The translations under genes were made by a program, and so were the position numbers. The notes beneath the pieces are model-generated. The model saw only the letters and a program-made list of their open reading frames with translations, did not search any database and was not told the origin of the DNA. A stretch of DNA of 64,000 nt, taken from positions 310,001 to 374,000 of the forward strand of contig CAVVFX010000006.1 of assembly GCA_963747535.1 (NCBI GenBank), in the 5' to 3' direction. This document shows positions 34,163 to 43,415 of the stretch, one piece after another (the first letter of the stretch is position 1; each line of letters begins with the position of its first letter). Source of the DNA: CAVVFX01 sp963747535. Lineage in GTDB: Bacteria > Acidobacteriota > Terriglobia > Bryobacterales > Bryobacteraceae.

Positions 34163-34786
34163 ATGGTGGTTCTCGCCATACTGCCGGTCCTTTCCGTATG
34201 CTGTCCTGTAGCGGTTGCACAGAACGCTCCGGTGATCAACCTTGTCGCGAATGCCGAGGGCGAAAGCCCCATCATCGCCCCCAACACATTCGTCGAGATC
34301 AAGGGTATGCGCCTCGCGAAGGCGGGCGATTCCCGGACCTGGCAGGCGTCCGATTTCCTCAACAATCAGATGCCGGCCAAGCTTGACGGCGTCAGCGTGA
34401 CGGTGAACGGCAAGACTGCTTACGTGTGCTACATCAGCCCGACCCAGGTGAATATTCTCACTCCACCCGACCCGATGCAGGGTACGGTTCTGGTGCAGCT
34501 GACCAACAACGCTAACACCAGCCCCGCGTTCTCCGTACAGGCGCAGCCAATCTCGCCGTCGTTTTTCGTGTTCAACGGCGGGCCCTACGTCGTGGCGCAG
34601 CACGGCGCGGATTACAGCTTCATCGGGCCAACCAGTCTCTATCCTGGTCTGACCAGCCCCGCAGTCCCAGGCGAGACCGTAGTGCTCTACGCGAATGGCT
34701 TCCGAGGGGTCTCGACGCCGCCCACGTTTGCCTGCGGTGAAACATCACCCGTGCCAAGACCCGTTGGAACGGTCAGATTGAGCTGA
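34163..34786 (+). pseudogene. TIGR03437-type exported protein, 3' end rearranged
   Basis: GGAG eight bases before the ATG; signal peptide MVVLAILPVLSVCCPVAVAQ; then the TIGR03437 body: INLVANAEGESPIIAPNTFVEIKG, KTAYVCYISPTQVNILTPPD, PGETVVLYANGF. The expected C-terminal third is missing: after about residue 183 the frame becomes unrelated and stops. The missing kind of sequence is found on the opposite strand immediately downstream (next feature). Could still be expressed as a shortened exported protein. Confidence 0.75.
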
Positions 34787-34870
34787 TACAGACCGGTGCT
34801 CGACAAGCGTCACGCTGACGTTATTGATGAGGACGCTCACCGGGTTGGTAGTTGGCGCCGCAGACGCTGC
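34710..34870 (-). pseudogene. Inverted fragment of a TIGR03437 C-terminal region
   Basis: Minus strand reads SAAPTTNPVSVLINNVSVTL and, one base over, STGLYQLNLTVPTGLGTGDV and SPQANVGGV. These are the strands expected after VVLYANGF in TIGR03437 proteins, so the C-terminal part lies inverted, overlapping the tail of the plus-strand gene. One small indel separates the two parts. Confidence 0.65.
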
Positions 34871-35000
34871 CCCGAGCGACCCTGGGTTGGCTCGTTCCCT
34901 AAAATGGAGCCGGCAGTTAGTCGCGAAATTGGCTTCTTCCAAAAATATCGCGCAACGCCGGTGCGATAAGGGTGGCAAGTCACCTCAAATCTTGGACCTA

Positions 35001-35020
35001 TCTGCGTTCATCCCTGCGGC
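35001..35020 (+). repeat. Family 2 direct-repeat element, short copy C
   Basis: TCTGCGTTCATCCCTGCGGC, a shortened version of copies A (5311) and B (10607). The interval 34871-35187 around it holds no gene that I can support. Confidence 0.5.
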
Positions 35021-35187
35021 GCTTGCCTTTTCTCTTTTACGTCCGTACAATCCGCGCAAGCTGTGTTCGGTCCCAATTTTCATTTGCCTGGGATGGCCGC
35101 GCTATGGCAGTCAAGGCTTTCGTTCCGCAAAACCCCCTGAGCACCGGTCGAGGCGACTCCGGATCGGTTTCGTTTCGCAGAAACGTG

Positions 35188-35859
35188 TTACGCAAGCGAG
35201 AAGCTACTACGCTCCAACAACACTTCGAAAGCGTCCGGACGAAGGAGATCAAGAGACGACACTACAAGATCAGCCGGCAAATGCGCGCCGTTGTGACTGA
35301 CTCCGATGCTCCGCATCCCCGCCCTGCGTGCTCCTTCGACGCCGGCGACGGCGTCTTCCACCACAATGCATCTGTCTGGCGACACACCGACCCGCGAGGC
35401 CGCAAGCAGATACACTTCAGGGTCCGGCTTTCCTCTGTGCACATCCCCAGCGGAGACGATGCCCTGAAAACAATGAGCCGTCCCCAAGGCATCGAGAACT
35501 ACTTCAATGTTAGAACGCGGCGCCGCGGACGCGATGGCCTGAAGCCATCCCTGTCCGTGAAGGTGGCGCACCCAATTTGCCACGCCGGGTTCCACCGGGA
35601 TCCCCTTCTTCCTGACCAGTTCGCGGTACAACTCCTCTTTGGCCTCTGAAATCCGCGCAAGACGCTCGGGAGTCGCTCCCCGGCCAAGCCATCGGGAAAG
35701 AATGGAATCATTGCGTTGGCCGAATGAGGAAAGAAACTGCTTGTGCGTGATCGCAATACCCTCAGTCGCGAGTGTGTCCCGCCACGAAATCCAATGGAAC
35801 TCCTCGGAGTCAATTAACGTTCCATCCATGTCCCAAAGGACTGCCCGGGCCTTGCTCAT
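35188..35859 (-). CDS. HAD family hydrolase (beta-phosphoglucomutase-like)
   Basis: 223 residues of the HAD-IA class. Motif I WDMDGTLIDSE (nucleophile and acid/base Asp), helical cap, motif II Ser/Thr region IASAAPRSN, motif III Lys in HRGKPDPEVYLLAA, motif IV VVEDAVAGVEGA. The D-M-D-G-T-L-I-D-S start and the cap resemble phosphosugar mutases and phosphatases. GAGG precedes the ATG. Lies 11 bp after transaldolase, so it probably acts on a sugar phosphate of that pathway. Confidence 0.88.
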   Translation of the reverse strand: MSKARAVLWDMDGTLIDSEEFHWISWRDTLATEGIAITHKQFLSSFGQRNDSILSRWLGRGATPERLARISEAKEELYRELVRKKGIPVEPGVANWVRHLHGQGWLQAIASAAPRSNIEVVLDALGTAHCFQGIVSAGDVHRGKPDPEVYLLAASRVGVSPDRCIVVEDAVAGVEGARRAGMRSIGVSHNGAHLPADLVVSSLDLLRPDAFEVLLERSSFSLA

Positions 35860-35870
35860 TTTCCAACCTC

Positions 35871-36842
35871 TTATCCGACTTTCTCGGCAACCCGCGACAG
35901 CGCATACTCTTCCAATTTGCGCGCGTCGCTATTGAATTTGCGGATGCCCTCGGCTAGTTTTTCGGTCGCCATGGCATCTTCATTGTGCATCCAGCGGAAC
36001 GTCTTCTCATTCAGATGCAGACGCTCCTCCTGGGTGGCCGATGATGCCACCGGATCGAGCTTCCGATCCAACGTACCCTCGGTTTGCTCCAGCTTCTGGA
36101 GAAGGTCCGGACTAATCGTCAGCAAATCCGACCCGGCCAGCCGAACGATTTGATTCAGGTTGCGAAAGCTTGCTCCCATCACCTGGGTCTTGTAGCCGTA
36201 TTTCTTGAAGTAGTTGTAGATATGGGTGACGGACGCAACGCCTGGATCCTGGTCCGAGGGAATTTCCTTGCCGCCGCCCTCCTTTTTGTACCAATCGTAA
36301 ATACGCCCGACAAAAGGCGAAATGAGCGTAACCCCAGCGTCGGCGCAGGCAACCGCCTGGGCGAAACTGAAGAGCAGGGTCAAGTTGCAATGGATGCCTT
36401 CTTTCTCCAGAAGCTCCGCTGCCCGAATGCCTTCCCACGTGCTGGCGATCTTGATCAGGATGCGCGCGCGCGACACACCTTTCTTGTCATACAACGAAAT
36501 CAGCTTGCGGGCCTTGGCCATCGTTCCCTCGGTGTCGAAGCTCAACCTGGCCGCGACCTCCGTAGACACGCGTCCAGGAACCACCTTGAGGATCTCGCAT
36601 CCGAACAGGACGAAGAGTTGATCGATGAACTCTTCCGCCATCTGGTCCCGGCTGCCGCCGCGCTCGGAGGCAAGGTCGTCTGCCTCTTCCACCAAGTGCT
36701 CGTAGGCTGGCATTTTGGCGGCGTTATAAAGAAGTGAAGGGTTGGTCGTCGCGTCCTGCGGACGATGCCGGGCAATCGCCTCGATATCACCCGTATCCGC
36801 TACAACTGTCGTGTATTTCTTGAGAGATTCAAGAAGTGTCAT
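35871..36842 (-). CDS. tal: Transaldolase
   Basis: Moves a dihydroxyacetone unit between sugar phosphates in the non-oxidative pentose phosphate pathway. 324 residues: ATTNPSLLYNAAKMPAY near the start, Schiff-base Lys in ARILIKIASTWEGI, LTLLFSFAQAVACADAGVTLISPFVGRIYDW, and QVMGASFRNLNQI. AGGAGA lies before ATG 36842; the frame stays open upstream to 37139, but the enzyme is complete without it. Upstream of the HAD gene on one transcript; transketolase and an aldolase follow 5-8 kb away. Confidence 0.95.
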   Translation of the reverse strand: MTLLESLKKYTTVVADTGDIEAIARHRPQDATTNPSLLYNAAKMPAYEHLVEEADDLASERGGSRDQMAEEFIDQLFVLFGCEILKVVPGRVSTEVAARLSFDTEGTMAKARKLISLYDKKGVSRARILIKIASTWEGIRAAELLEKEGIHCNLTLLFSFAQAVACADAGVTLISPFVGRIYDWYKKEGGGKEIPSDQDPGVASVTHIYNYFKKYGYKTQVMGASFRNLNQIVRLAGSDLLTISPDLLQKLEQTEGTLDRKLDPVASSATQEERLHLNEKTFRWMHNEDAMATEKLAEGIRKFNSDARKLEEYALSRVAEKVG

Positions 36843-37305
36843 CGTTATCTCCTGTAGTTCAAGCTGTAAACTTCCTGTGCTCGAGTTTCGCTTGGCCAGC
36901 CGGCGGCGGTGGCGCTCCGCACTCTCGAACTTGGCGCGGAGGTATGTCGTCATGCACTCCCATTGCCATTTCGATACATTCATCATTGCCAAAATCACAA
37001 CCGCATGGCCGTCCTTCGCCAACAATCTGGCGAGTTTCTCTTTCATTTCGAATCCACCGTGATCCGCGGGGTTTCCACTTTCACGTTGCGCTCTCCCGGA
37101 TGAGTAAATGACGCTGCACTGCGAAGGCACGTTCAACATATCTCACCGATGGCAGACAACAGAAGTCGGCAATCCGACTCGCTCAGTTGACGGGAAAAGC
37201 GCCAGGAGTCCGTCAATTCAAGTGGATTGAACATTTTGGGCTGCGACGGGGATTGGATGCGCACGTGCCGTACACAAGCTGTATCTGAATGAGGTCGAAC
37301 TGAAA
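36843..37305. other. Divergent intergenic region, transaldolase/sigma factor
   Basis: 463 bp between two genes read outward, so both promoters should be here. On the minus strand the transaldolase frame stays open for a further 99 codons; I regard this as chance, though a leader peptide is not excluded. No operator or terminator stands out. Confidence 0.5.
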
Positions 37306-37890
37306 ATGAGTACCGGGCAAAATACAAATGAGAAACTCCTTCGTGAAGCCGTGATTATGGAAAACTATCTCGGCGCTCCGAGTGACGAGTCGTTCGCTGA
37401 AGTCTTCAAGATCTTTACCCCGCAACTCGTGGCATTCTTTCGGGCGCGCCGTTGCGAGCTGTCATCGGCCGAAGACCTCGCGCAGGAAGTGATGCTGACC
37501 GTTCATCTCAAGGCCGCCAAGATTCGTGATCGCAAGCTTTTCCGAACATGGGTGTTCAAAATAGCCCACAGCGCTTTCTGCCGGCATTATGGCAGGCAGA
37601 CGCGCGGACTGGAAACCGTCAACGTCGAGGATGTCAGTTACCGGTTGGCCGCCCGCGCCGACAAGTCCGTCGGAACACCGGCGTTCGAGTTCCAGCATTG
37701 GATGGCGTTCCTGACTTCGAGCGAGCGGGAAGTGATGACGTTGCGCTTCATTGAGCAATGGGAATACCACGAGATCGCCGCCGCTCAGGCAATCCCGCTC
37801 GGAACCGTTCAGTGGAGGGTGTTCAACGCCAAGAGAAAGCTGGCCGCGTTTCTGGCTGTGCGACCGGAGAGGGTGCGCAGAGCCGCCTAA
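37306..37890 (+). CDS. ECF RNA polymerase sigma factor
   Basis: 194 residues: region 2 FKIFTPQLVAFFRARRCELSSAEDLAQEVMLTVHLKAAKIRD, LFRTWVFKIAHSAFCRHY; region 4 LTSSEREVMTLRFIEQWEYHEIAAAQAIPLGTVQWRVFNAKRKLAAFL. An upstream part of about 18 residues precedes a second ATG (MENYLGAPSDESF). No anti-sigma gene follows; downstream there are only gene remnants, so any partner may have been lost. Confidence 0.9.
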   Translation: MSTGQNTNEKLLREAVIMENYLGAPSDESFAEVFKIFTPQLVAFFRARRCELSSAEDLAQEVMLTVHLKAAKIRDRKLFRTWVFKIAHSAFCRHYGRQTRGLETVNVEDVSYRLAARADKSVGTPAFEFQHWMAFLTSSEREVMTLRFIEQWEYHEIAAAQAIPLGTVQWRVFNAKRKLAAFLAVRPERVRRAA

Positions 37891-38063
37891 CGCTGACGCC
37901 CCTGTCAGCTCCTTCATGGCGGCGGTTTTCCAGCGGGAATAATGATATGCGTGTAAGGTGCCGTGCAGATCCCTGACAGTAAGGAGTCCTCCGCTCCTCG
38001 CTTTGTTGGCGGAAAGAGCGGCTTGCGCGCGTCCGCTTCTTTGGTTTGGTGACGAGACTGCGA

Positions 38064-38609
38064 TTAGCGAAGGCTCGCGAGCGTAAGCGCATACCACTGC
38101 CGCGGATCCGTTCATGTCTGCTCGATCGTAAAGCCCGCATCATCCAACAAGGCGCCGAGCGTTTTCCGGGTGAATTTGTAGCTGCTCTCGGTGTGGATGG
38201 TTTCAAAGGCCGCGAATTGAACGCTAAGTTGCGCGGCCGGGATATCTACGCATTGATCGCACGTGCTCTCCAAGTGCATCTCGATGCGTGACTCCACGCG
38301 ATTCCAGCTTGCCCGATGCCGGAAGCAGCCGGTATCGAAGTTCGCACCGAGTTCTTTGTTGAGGCGATGCAGAACGTTCAAATTGAACGCCGCGGTGACG
38401 CCGTCTCTGTCGTCATAGGCCCGCACGAGATTCGCCTCGTCTTTTACCATATCCGTACCTAACAGCAACGCATCCCCGGCCCTGAGCTGAGACCTCAGAT
38501 TGCGAAGAATCGTACGAGCCTCCTCCGGCGAGAAGTTGCCGATGCTCGAACCGATGTACATCGCGAGCGTCGTCCCCTTGAACCGTTCGCGCAAGCTCAG
38601 CCATCGCAT
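38064..38609 (-). pseudogene. EgtD-like histidine methyltransferase, truncated and frameshifted
   Basis: Matches the C-terminal half of EgtD (ergothioneine biosynthesis): LAMYIGSSIGNFSPEEA, LLLGTDMVKDEANLVRAYDD, GVTAAFNLNVLHRLNKELGANFD, FTRKTLGALLDDAGFTIEQT. The first half of the protein is absent: similarity ends at about 38609, where a different gene remnant begins on the other strand. The 3' end is also damaged: ACATGA instead of ACATGGA makes an early stop at 38112; one base further the frame reads TDPRQWYALTLASLR and stops at 38064, as EgtD does. Confidence 0.8.
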
Positions 38610-38998
38610 TACCGCTTATGCCGTGTATACTGATCCCCCGCTCGGCCGTGCGGGCTTGACGGAGGCAGAAGTCCTGAAAAGCGGCCGCCACGCGCTGTGG
38701 CCGGCGGCCTATGACGAGGGTCGGTCGTGCCGTTGAGAAAGGCGAGACGCAAGGGTTTATGAAGATCATGGTGGATGCCGAGACTCACGAGATCCTGGGA
38801 ACTGCCATCCTTGGAACAGGTGGAGACGAGGCGATTCACTCGATCCTTGACGCCATGTATGCCAGAGCGCCGTATACGGTCATTCAACGGGCTATGCACA
38901 TTCACCCGACCGTTTCGGAACTCATCCCTACCATGCTTGGCGAACTCCAGCCGCTTTCGGAGGCAGACGGCGCTCTGACGTCGCGCACTGAGAAATGA
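38605..38998 (+). pseudogene. Flavin disulfide reductase (mercuric reductase-like), C-terminal remnant
   Basis: Dimerisation domain of the pyridine nucleotide-disulfide reductase family: ITAYAVYTDPPLGRAGLTEAEV, a one-base frame change at about 38700, then MTRVGRAVEKGETQGFMKIMVDAETHEILG, DEAIHSILDAMYARAPYTVIQRAMHIHPTVSELIP. The FAD and NAD domains are missing. Abuts the EgtD remnant head to head at about 38605 and runs into mpg by four bases. Confidence 0.8.
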
Positions 38999-39621
38999 AA
39001 CGCTTAGGCAAGAGAATTCCCCTTTGTCGTCTTCGGCGTCTCCGTCGAACGGAACTCCCGATGGATACTATGCAGTTGGCGCGCTACCTGATCGGCAAAG
39101 TAGTGGTTCATGATACCGATGCTGGCCGGCTCAGCGGGCACATCGTCGAGACGGAGGCTTATCCGGTCGGTGATCCCGCCGGGCACGCATTTCGTGGGGA
39201 GACGCCATATAATCGCTCGATGTTTCTCGGGCACGGACATGCTCACGTATATTTGACCTACGGGTCATCGTTCATGCTGAATGTGACGAGCGAGGCGGTC
39301 GGAGTCGGAGGCGGAGTCCTCTTGCGTGCCCTCGAACCTCTCGAGGGAATCGATGAGATGCAGCGCTTCCGAGGCGGGGCAAGCCTGCTCGACTTAGCGC
39401 GTGGACCAGGACGGCTCACTCGCGCGATGCAAATTGATTTCAGGCAAGATGGACTGGATCTGTGCGCCACCGGTCCGCTCTGGCTCGCCACGAGCGGGCG
39501 GGCAACAGGCGTGATCGGCAAAAGTGTGCGCATCGGTTTGACGCGCAACGTGGATCGGAAGTGGCGCTTCTACGAGCGAGGCAATCGATACGTGAGTGGT
39601 CCAAAGAGGTTACGCGAGTAG
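38995..39621 (+). CDS. mpg: 3-methyladenine DNA glycosylase (Mpg/AAG family)
   Basis: Base-excision enzyme that removes alkylated purines. 208 residues: ARYLIGKVVVHDTDAGRLSGHIVETEAY (catalytic Glu in ETEAY), DPAGHAFRGETPYNRSMFLGHGHAHVYLTYG, MLNVTSE, VLLRALEPLEG, ARGPGRLTRAM. Complete at both ends; the first ~22 residues are basic and unlike the family, so a start at the Met of PMDTMQLARYL (39061) is possible. A decayed second copy lies at 52370-52680. Confidence 0.9.
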   Translation: MKRLGKRIPLCRLRRLRRTELPMDTMQLARYLIGKVVVHDTDAGRLSGHIVETEAYPVGDPAGHAFRGETPYNRSMFLGHGHAHVYLTYGSSFMLNVTSEAVGVGGGVLLRALEPLEGIDEMQRFRGGASLLDLARGPGRLTRAMQIDFRQDGLDLCATGPLWLATSGRATGVIGKSVRIGLTRNVDRKWRFYERGNRYVSGPKRLRE

Positions 39622-39736
39622 TTCAGCGACCCACGGGAGAAATACAATGGCTCTTGTGGGGGACGCTACGTTGGATGGCCCGAGGGCGCACGAGGCCCTC
39701 TCTACAGCTGTCGCCAAGCAGACTCGCTAGTTGGTA

Positions 39737-39780
39737 GTACGCGCGCGGCTCAGCAATGACTTCCGAGCTGCGACCGTTTA
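39737..39780. repeat. Interspersed repeat, family 3, copy 2
   Basis: TACGCGCGCGGCTCAGCAA then TGACTTCCGAGCTGCGACC; same flank and a weaker GCTC/GAGC stem than copy 1 at 9711-9752. Confidence 0.65.
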
Positions 39781-40314
39781 ACGAATCATGGGGCGCAGTT
39801 CCCGCACCTCTCCAAGGATAGCCAGCCTGAAGGTAATCTTTGAGCCGGCCACATTGGCCGCCTCGGCGGAAAGCTGCTTCGCCAGATCGGTCTCCGATTT
39901 AGTAGTGTCTCGCAGTCCTTTGAGCGCGGCGCGGGATTCTGCCAGTGCGAAGTCCAGCCTGTCGGTGGCACGCAACAAGGTGCCCTTCACGATAGGAAGC
40001 GATTCGGGCACTTTTTCCGCGGCGCTCTCCACGAGCATGGTTGACCCGACGATGGCCTGCAACAAAGTGTCACGCAACTCCTGCGCAATTCGAGCGCGCT
40101 CCTCCATGCGCTCTTCGAAACCAGCCTGAATGCGGTCGACCGCTTGCTGCAGGCGGACGCGGTAGATGAATACGCCCATGGAAGCAGCTAGCGTCGCCAT
40201 CACCAGGAGGGACCATGCTTTGAACCACATGGCCTGAAAGAAAGCAGGCGGAACGATGATAGCCGCGGCGGCGCCGGCTTCATTCCAAACTCCGTCGTTG
40301 TTACAAGCGATCAC
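39778..40314 (-). pseudogene. Histidine kinase remnant (Y_Y_Y/HisKA_3 type)
   Basis: Reads IACNNDGVWNEAGAA (end of the beta-sandwich that follows a propeller sensor), a membrane helix (WSLLVMATLAASMGVFIY), then the HisKA_3 helix RIAQELRDTLLQA. Three defects: the propeller sensor is missing upstream, the ATPase domain is missing after VRELRPMIR, and the phospho-accepting His of the E-L-H-D motif is Arg. Cannot work as a kinase. Confidence 0.75.
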
Positions 40315-40321
40315 ACGCTCG

Positions 40322-40957
40322 GCGGGATCGCGGACTATTCCGATCCCGCGATGTCACCGACGGAAATCGGAACCGGCGAAGACAAACTGCTGCTTTCGTC
40401 CACGGTCTCCAAGAACGTGGAGGACTGGTCGCGGGACGCACGGTGGATTGTTATTTAGCGAATCCCGCCTGGGCAGCGGAGCCCGCTTGATGCTGCTGAG
40501 CCTGGAGATCTTGAAAGCGCAGGATTTTCTGCGCACACGGTTCGTCGAAGATCAGGGCCGCCTATCGCCTGATGGCAGATGGATGGCTTGCCGGTCCAAC
40601 GAAACGGGCCGCTTCGAGGTGTTCATCCAGGCACTTCCACCTGCTCGCGGGAAGTAGCAGATATCCATCACCGGCGGCGGTGAACCGCAGTGGCGCGGCG
40701 ATGGCAAGGAACTGTTCCACGCCACGCTGCAGGATCCCGCCCGCACGATCGCGGTGGATATTGCAGGCGGCCCTGGCGCCATCCAGGCCGGCATCCCGCA
40801 TCCCTTATTCGAGCTGCGACTGCCTCTCGGAACCCTGCGAAACCGGCTCGTGGTAACCGGCGACGGCAAGAAGTTCCTGGCGATTGCGCCGGCCGAACAA
40901 AAAATCGACAACAGCTTCACGGTGATTGTGAACTGGCCTTCGCTGCTGAAAAAGTAA
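40322..40957 (+). pseudogene. PD40/TolB-like beta-propeller C-terminal remnant
   Basis: Matches the tail of propeller-bearing protein kinases and related proteins of Acidobacteriota: GIADYSDPAMSPTEIG, VEDWSRDARWIVI, a shifted stretch, RLSPDGRWMACRSNETGRFEVFIQAL, then after TAG at 40655-40657 in the same frame QISITGGGEPQWRGDGKELFHATL ... FTVIVNWPSLLKK. The TAG takes the place of a Trp (TGG) in the usual GKWQIS. At least three lesions. Confidence 0.7.
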
Positions 40958-41164
40958 GCTCAAACTTGGTAAACGTTCGCTGAAGAAAACCCATCATGGG
41001 ATCATGGCCAAAACTGCAAGCATTCGGTCGCACCTTGCGCGAGAGAATCTTGCGGTTCTCGCTTTTTCGAGCGAAAACTCTGCAAGCACGTCCCGTCGCC
41101 CCCGCCAAGACGACTGCTCAGGAACACTGTCGATCCACAGATCAGAGCATAGGGACTTTAGCCG

Positions 41165-43273
41165 CTACGCCTTCACCAACGTTGCTTCAGATCCGGATTC
41201 CACATCGACTTCGTTGTCTAAGCCCAAGAGGCGAACAGCGGCAGTCACGACGTGATCTACCGTGAAGCCCAGATGAGCAAGAACGTCCTGGCCAGGCGCC
41301 GACGCCCCAAAGCGCTCCACACCAATGACCATACCCTCGTCGCCCGCCCAGCGATGCCACCCTATCGGTGAGCCGGCCTCCACAGTGACGCGTTTCTTGA
41401 TGCCTCGCGGAAGGACGCTTTCACGGTAAGACTCGTCCTGGGCGTCAAAAAGGCTCCAACTCGGCATGCTAACTACGCGTGCTTTTACTCCGAAACTCTT
41501 CAGCTTCTCCCGCGCCAGCACACAGAGGCTGACCTCGGAGCCGGTGCCGATGAGGATCACATCCGGAGAACCGCCTTCGACGTCCGCGAGCACATAGGCG
41601 CCGTGTGCGACACCGGGATTTTTCGCCTCGCCGCGGTCGAGATGTGGGACCGTCTGCCGCGTCAGCACCAACAGCGTCGGACCGTCATGTTGAACCGCAA
41701 AAGCCCACGCCTCCACGGTTTCATTTGGATCGGCAGGTCGGATGACCGTGAGCCCTGGAACTCCGCGCAAGCCCGCGAGATGCTCGATTGGCTGGTGAGT
41801 CGGGCCGTCCTCTCCGAGTCCGATGCTGTCGTGCGTAAACACGTAAACCGCTTTAAGATGGCTCAAGGCCCCCAGGCGGATGGCAGGCTTCATGTAGTCG
41901 GAAAAGGTGAAAAACGTCGCGCTGAAGGGAAGCACACCGCCGTGTGCGGCCATTCCATTCACGGCGGCTCCCATAGCGTGCTCGCGTACACCGAAAGCAA
42001 TGTTCCGGCCGCCATAGCTCCACTCCCCGCCGACTGCACCCAGCGTTCCCGGCCCCGACACTTCAGGCGATTGGAAATCTCCCAGACCCTTAAGGGCCGT
42101 CCTGGTCGACGGGTTCAAGTCCGCCGATCCGCCGATCAGGTTCGGGATGTGTTTGGCCAGAGCATTCATCGCTTCGCCGCCCGCCGCGCGAGTCGCAATC
42201 GGTTTATCGGTGGGCTTCCACTTGGGAAGATCGGCGTCCCAGTTTTGCGGGAGCTTGCCGCTAACGATGCTCTCGAACTCGGCGGCTTCCTTTGGAAACG
42301 CCTGCTTGTATTCGTCGAACTTCTTCCGCCACTCGTCCTCCATTTGTGCGCCGTCAGGAACCGCCTGACGGAAGTATTCCACCGCGTCTTCGGGCAGGTA
42401 GAACTTCTCCATGGTTGGCCACCCCAAGGCTTTCTTGGTGGCTTGTAATTCCTCTTCTCCCAGCGGGTCTCCGTGCGCGGTGAAGTTGTCTTGCTTATGA
42501 GGGCTGCCATAGCCGATGTGAGTCCGCGCCAGAATTAATGAAGGCCTCTGATCCTCGGCCTGGGCCTCGCGAATTGCCCATGCTACGTCTTGAGTGTCGT
42601 TGCCGTCCGGAACCAGGCGAGTGTGCCAGCCACACGCTTCGAAGCGTTTTGCCACGTTCTCAGTAAAATCGATTTCGGTGGCTCCGGCGAGGGAGATATG
42701 ATTCTGGTCGTACAGATAAATGAGTTTCCCCAGATGCAGATGCCCGGCCAACGAGGCAGCTTCCTCACTGATGCCCTCCATCAGGTCACCATCGCCGCAG
42801 ATCCCATAGGTATAGTGTTCGACAATCTTATGTCCCGGCTTGTTGTAGCGCGCCCCCAGCCACGCCTCAGCAATCGCCAGACCCACGCCGTTGGCAAATC
42901 CTTGACCGAGTGGTCCAGTGGTGACCTCGACGCCGGGCGTTAGACCCCGCTCAGGGTGACCTGGCGCTTTGCTCCCCCACTTTCTAAAATGTTTGATCTC
43001 CTCGAGGGGCAGGTCGTAGCCGGTAAGGTACAGCAGGCTGTATAACAGCATCGACCCATGTCCCCCGGACAATACGAAACGATCGCGGTCGAACCACTGC
43101 GGGTTCCGGGGATTATGCTTGAGAAACTGCGTCCAAAGAGTGTAGGCCATGGCAGCAGCGCCCATCGGCATGCCGGGATGACCGGCATTCGCGTTCTGGA
43201 CGGCGTCGGCCGACAGTATTCGGATCGTGTTGATACATAGGTCCTGCAGTTCTCTGTTCAGCTTTAGATTCAT
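41165..43273 (-). CDS. tkt: Transketolase
   Basis: ThDP enzyme moving two-carbon units between sugar phosphates. 702 residues: NANAGHPGMPMGAAAMAYTLW, RFVLSGGHGSMLLYSLLY, PGHPE, GDGDLMEGISEEAASLAGHL (ThDP motif) with DQNHIS, central FGVREHAMG and the Pyr domain, THDSIGLGEDGPTHQPIEHL, and the C-terminal domain HRWAGDEGMVIGVERFGASAPG. Full length. Divergent from the aldolase gene with 270 bp between, where a tandem repeat lies. Confidence 0.96.
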   Translation of the reverse strand: MNLKLNRELQDLCINTIRILSADAVQNANAGHPGMPMGAAAMAYTLWTQFLKHNPRNPQWFDRDRFVLSGGHGSMLLYSLLYLTGYDLPLEEIKHFRKWGSKAPGHPERGLTPGVEVTTGPLGQGFANGVGLAIAEAWLGARYNKPGHKIVEHYTYGICGDGDLMEGISEEAASLAGHLHLGKLIYLYDQNHISLAGATEIDFTENVAKRFEACGWHTRLVPDGNDTQDVAWAIREAQAEDQRPSLILARTHIGYGSPHKQDNFTAHGDPLGEEELQATKKALGWPTMEKFYLPEDAVEYFRQAVPDGAQMEDEWRKKFDEYKQAFPKEAAEFESIVSGKLPQNWDADLPKWKPTDKPIATRAAGGEAMNALAKHIPNLIGGSADLNPSTRTALKGLGDFQSPEVSGPGTLGAVGGEWSYGGRNIAFGVREHAMGAAVNGMAAHGGVLPFSATFFTFSDYMKPAIRLGALSHLKAVYVFTHDSIGLGEDGPTHQPIEHLAGLRGVPGLTVIRPADPNETVEAWAFAVQHDGPTLLVLTRQTVPHLDRGEAKNPGVAHGAYVLADVEGGSPDVILIGTGSEVSLCVLAREKLKSFGVKARVVSMPSWSLFDAQDESYRESVLPRGIKKRVTVEAGSPIGWHRWAGDEGMVIGVERFGASAPGQDVLAHLGFTVDHVVTAAVRLLGLDNEVDVESGSEATLVKA

Positions 43274-43415
43274 ATCTGCCTCTACTGACGGCCTTCACGC
43301 GCCAGCGGCGCAGGCAAGCGTCATTGCGAGGTAGAAGAGCAATCTCGGGACCACTCAGATCGAGCCGCCTTTTCAGGTTGTTGGATGTAAAGTCCATTGA
43401 CTAATGACGGTTTTT

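Noticed and set aside
36843..37139. N-terminal extension of transaldolase by 99 codons
   Set aside because: The enzyme is complete from ATG 36842, which has a good ribosome binding site; the extension would leave little room for the promoters.
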